13,434 bases of DNA from positions 1 to 13,434 of the forward strand of contig CAZBUH010000052.1 in assembly GCA_964495095.1 (NCBI GenBank). Reading direction: 5' to 3'. Source of the DNA: CAZBUH01 sp964495095 (GTDB taxonomy: Bacteria; Bacillota; Clostridia; Oscillospirales; Oscillospiraceae). The translations under genes were made by a program, and so were the position numbers. The notes under the pieces are model-generated. The model was not told the origin of the DNA. It saw nothing but the letters and a program-made list of their open reading frames with translations, and did no database searches. Every line of letters starts with the position of its first letter. The stretch's first letter is position 1. Positions 13,429-13,434 of the stretch are shown piece by piece.

Positions 13429-13434
13429 CATATT

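Overview
The window looks like a chromosomal segment of a moderately high-GC, Gram-positive anaerobe. Clostridia of the Oscillospiraceae type is the best guess. This rests on strong AGGAGG-type ribosome binding sites, GC-rich third codon positions, a MurR/RpiR regulator beside a mannose-family PTS, a DUF1292 protein, a cytidylate-kinase-like protein and a cytosolic DUF305 protein. No genus can be named from the sequence alone.

Left part (1-1867). A short unannotated edge with two perfect inverted repeats is followed by a small lipoprotein gene that looks frameshifted, a DUF305 gene with two His-His motifs, and a good intrinsic terminator at about 1065. A cytidylate-kinase-like gene on the minus strand has its own promoter and a hairpin-bearing leader.

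Central minus-strand operon (7699 down to 1868). In transcription order it encodes EIIB, EIIC and EIID of a mannose/sorbose-family PTS, a SIS-domain sugar-phosphate protein, EIIA, a membrane-anchored helical protein of unknown function, an HPr-like protein, a MurR/RpiR regulator and a DUF1292 protein. Many junctions overlap or are within a few bases. The exceptions are the EIIB-EIIC gap, the EIID-SIS gap and a 154-base SIS-EIIA gap holding a 12-bp hairpin. A probable sigma-A promoter lies at about 7744-7771, back to back with the promoter of a two-helix membrane protein gene at 7923.

Right part (7923-13434). The membrane protein gene converges on a HAD/Cof-type phosphatase gene. Divergent from the phosphatase runs a plus-strand operon: a small two-helix membrane protein, PTS enzyme I, glucosamine-6-phosphate deaminase (nagB) and N-acetylglucosamine-6-phosphate deacetylase (nagA). 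A ribosome-binding-site-like sequence at the right edge suggests another gene follows.

Taken together, the locus encodes a whole phosphorelay (PEP to EI to HPr to EIIA to EIIB to sugar through EIIC/EIID) plus the two enzymes that turn N-acetylglucosamine-6-phosphate into fructose-6-phosphate. The inferred role is uptake and catabolism of an amino sugar. The HPr-like protein keeps the catalytic His15 but lacks the regulatory serine. The least explained parts are the SIS-domain protein, the membrane-anchored protein between EIIA and HPr, and the small membrane protein ahead of EI. I found no CRISPR array, tRNA, rRNA or transposase gene.
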